A DNA stretch of 64,000 bases, taken from assembly GCA_016871195.1 (NCBI GenBank), contig VFZN01000013.1, forward strand, positions 1 to 64,000, given 5' to 3'. Under the pieces are notes generated by a model. That model made no database searches, was not told the DNA's origin, and saw only the letters and a program-made list of their open reading frames with translations. How positions within the stretch are numbered: the stretch's first letter is position 1; each line of letters opens with the position of its first letter. Of the stretch, positions 62,962 through 64,000 are shown piece after piece. This DNA is from Acidobacteriota bacterium (GTDB lineage Bacteria; Acidobacteriota; Vicinamibacteria; Vicinamibacterales; UBA2999). Position numbers and translations under genes: made by a program.

Positions 62962-64000
62962 TGCGATACGGCGGGCATCGTAACACGCACGGCAGAGTCG
63001 AACAGCGGCACCATTCGCAGGGCGGCGTGGTCTGTCAGATGATGGCGGTCACGATAGAGCGGGCGTCCGTGCTCGGCCACCAGACAGCCCCGCCGCTCGT
63101 CGCACCGCAGCGGGGCCGGGTCGAGCAGCGTCACCAGGCCTTCGGCCGCCAGCCGCTGCAGTGCCGCGTCGACCACGGCCTGTGCATCGCGGTGGGCCGC
63201 GAGCGAGGGACCGTAGACCGGCTGCCCGCGTGCGTCGAGCCCGCGCGCCACATCGCCGCGCAACTGGCGGCCCGGACCCTCAAGGCTCTGCCCCTGCAGG
63301 CCGCCTCCCTGCAGACTCTGCACCGTCGCCTGCTGCGGCACCCGGTCACCCTCGAGCCGGGGCACATCGCGCAGGACGCTGACCCTTCGTCCCGCCCGCA
63401 CCAGGGTCTCGACGGTCGTCCGCAGCGCCGCCTCGAACGCCTCGCCCGTGGGAAACGGATCGGGTAGGCCATAGAGCCAGTAGCCGGCGAGCACCACATG
63501 GGGAATGCCGCGGTCGATCACATAGTCGACCGACGCCCGCGTCAGCGCCTCGCACTCGGGCCTCGCCGGCAGCCGCACCCCCAGCATCGGCATGCAGCGC
63601 GACCGCGCCATCACGAGCGCCGTCACACCTGCCTCGCGCGCCGCCGCGCCAATCGCTCCGATGTACATGCGCGCATGCGAATCGCCCAGCACGGCCAGCG
63701 CGGGCACAGGGGCCGCGGCGGGTGTTGCCGTCGCTTCACGGGGCAACACCGCGCCTGTGGCCGCATCGACCCCGGCCCCGGCGAGGCAGCCTCCGCCTGT
63801 CCGTCGGCTCTCGGCTTCATCGCTCGAGCCCTCGCACCACCAGCCGGGCGTCACCTCGAAGTCGCGGGCCAGCTGCCACAGCGGCTCGTTCAGCGGCTGC
63901 GCCAGTGGAATCGTCCTGGCCACGACACCGCGCACGACCCACCCCGCACCGAACATCGCCACCAGCGCCACCAGCCCCGCACCACACACCCAGCCGGCCG
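62958..64000 (-). CDS. SGNH-domain protein, C-terminal part, probably of an acyltransferase-3 fusion (partial)
   Basis: The frame runs off the window edge without a stop, so this is a 3' part (at least 347 residues). A membrane helix (LVALVAMFGAGWVVRG) is followed by the SGNH hydrolase domain: block I LAVLGDSHARMY (Ser nucleophile) and block V DRHHLTDHAAL (Asp and His). This layout matches OafA-type acyltransferase-3/SGNH proteins that O-acylate surface glycans; the acyltransferase part would lie outside. A Gln/Gly-rich insert (SLQGGGLQGQSLEGPGRQL) interrupts the domain. GTG at 63989 could start a shorter protein. Confidence 0.75.
   Translation of the reverse strand, partial: AGWVCGAGLVALVAMFGAGWVVRGVVARTIPLAQPLNEPLWQLARDFEVTPGWWCEGSSDEAESRRTGGGCLAGAGVDAATGAVLPREATATPAAAPVPALAVLGDSHARMYIGAIGAAAREAGVTALVMARSRCMPMLGVRLPARPECEALTRASVDYVIDRGIPHVVLAGYWLYGLPDPFPTGEAFEAALRTTVETLVRAGRRVSVLRDVPRLEGDRVPQQATVQSLQGGGLQGQSLEGPGRQLRGDVARGLDARGQPVYGPSLAAHRDAQAVVDAALQRLAAEGLVTLLDPAPLRCDERRGCLVAEHGRPLYRDRHHLTDHAALRMVPLFDSAVRVTMPAVSQ

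Overview
This is a GC-rich bacterial chromosome window with dense, mostly housekeeping gene content. I see no phage, insertion sequence, integrase or CRISPR array, and no gene-free stretch longer than about 220 bases. The meso-diaminopimelate type MurE, the dcw cluster led by mraZ, the fused E1 alpha/beta dehydrogenase, the DUF5916 outer-membrane protein and the family mix suggest a Gram-negative bacterium. It could be an Acidobacteriota (Vicinamibacteria-like) organism, but that placement is inference; no rRNA is present to prove it.

Layout. 1-10,680: a plus-strand operon (D-threonine-aldolase-like enzyme, FAD/Fe-S D-2-hydroxyacid dehydrogenase, MatC/SLC13-like carrier), then a crotonase, a class III CoA-transferase, an agmatinase-family ureohydrolase, citrate synthase and a cellulose-synthase-like GT2. 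10,791-18,852: larB, mutS2, dnaG, rpoD, a CAU tRNA (probably tRNA-Ile2), a zinc-ribbon coiled-coil protein and RNase HI. 18,861-21,943: pgeF, a small SpoVG-like protein and a radical SAM protein. 22,028-38,374 (minus strand): a compact dcw cluster mraZ-rsmH-ftsL-ftsI-murE-murF-mraY-murD-ftsW-murG-murC-ftsQ-ftsA-ftsZ, without murB or ddl. 38,523-50,314 (plus strand): a surface-glycan locus with three glycosyltransferases, two sugar-nucleotide epimerases, a DegT aminotransferase, an STN-domain secreted protein and a GNAT protein, followed by yqeY, murJ, an MFS exporter and a rhomboid protease. 50,317-64,000: a cupin, fused E1, a Tat-type beta-propeller protein with a broken start, a YdcF-like protein, a penicillin-acylase-family lipoprotein, an alpha/beta hydrolase, DUF429, TauE/SafE, an OXA-like class D beta-lactamase homologue, DUF5916 and an SGNH protein cut by the window edge.

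How it fits together. The centre builds and divides the cell wall: MraY, MurC-G, FtsW/FtsI, FtsQLAZ, MurJ (lipid II flippase) and PgeF. The dcw promoter and the glycan-locus promoter are divergent with abutting -35 boxes, and three MraZ-type boxes at exact 10-bp period sit on the dcw transcription start. The most unusual non-coding feature is a 132-bp nested inverted repeat between murD and ftsW. Other items to revisit are a tandem GATC repeat that leaves a twin-arginine signal out of frame with its only nearby ATG, a hairpin abutting the radical SAM start codon, and -10-like hexamers placed 6-7 bases before several start codons, which suggests leaderless transcripts.
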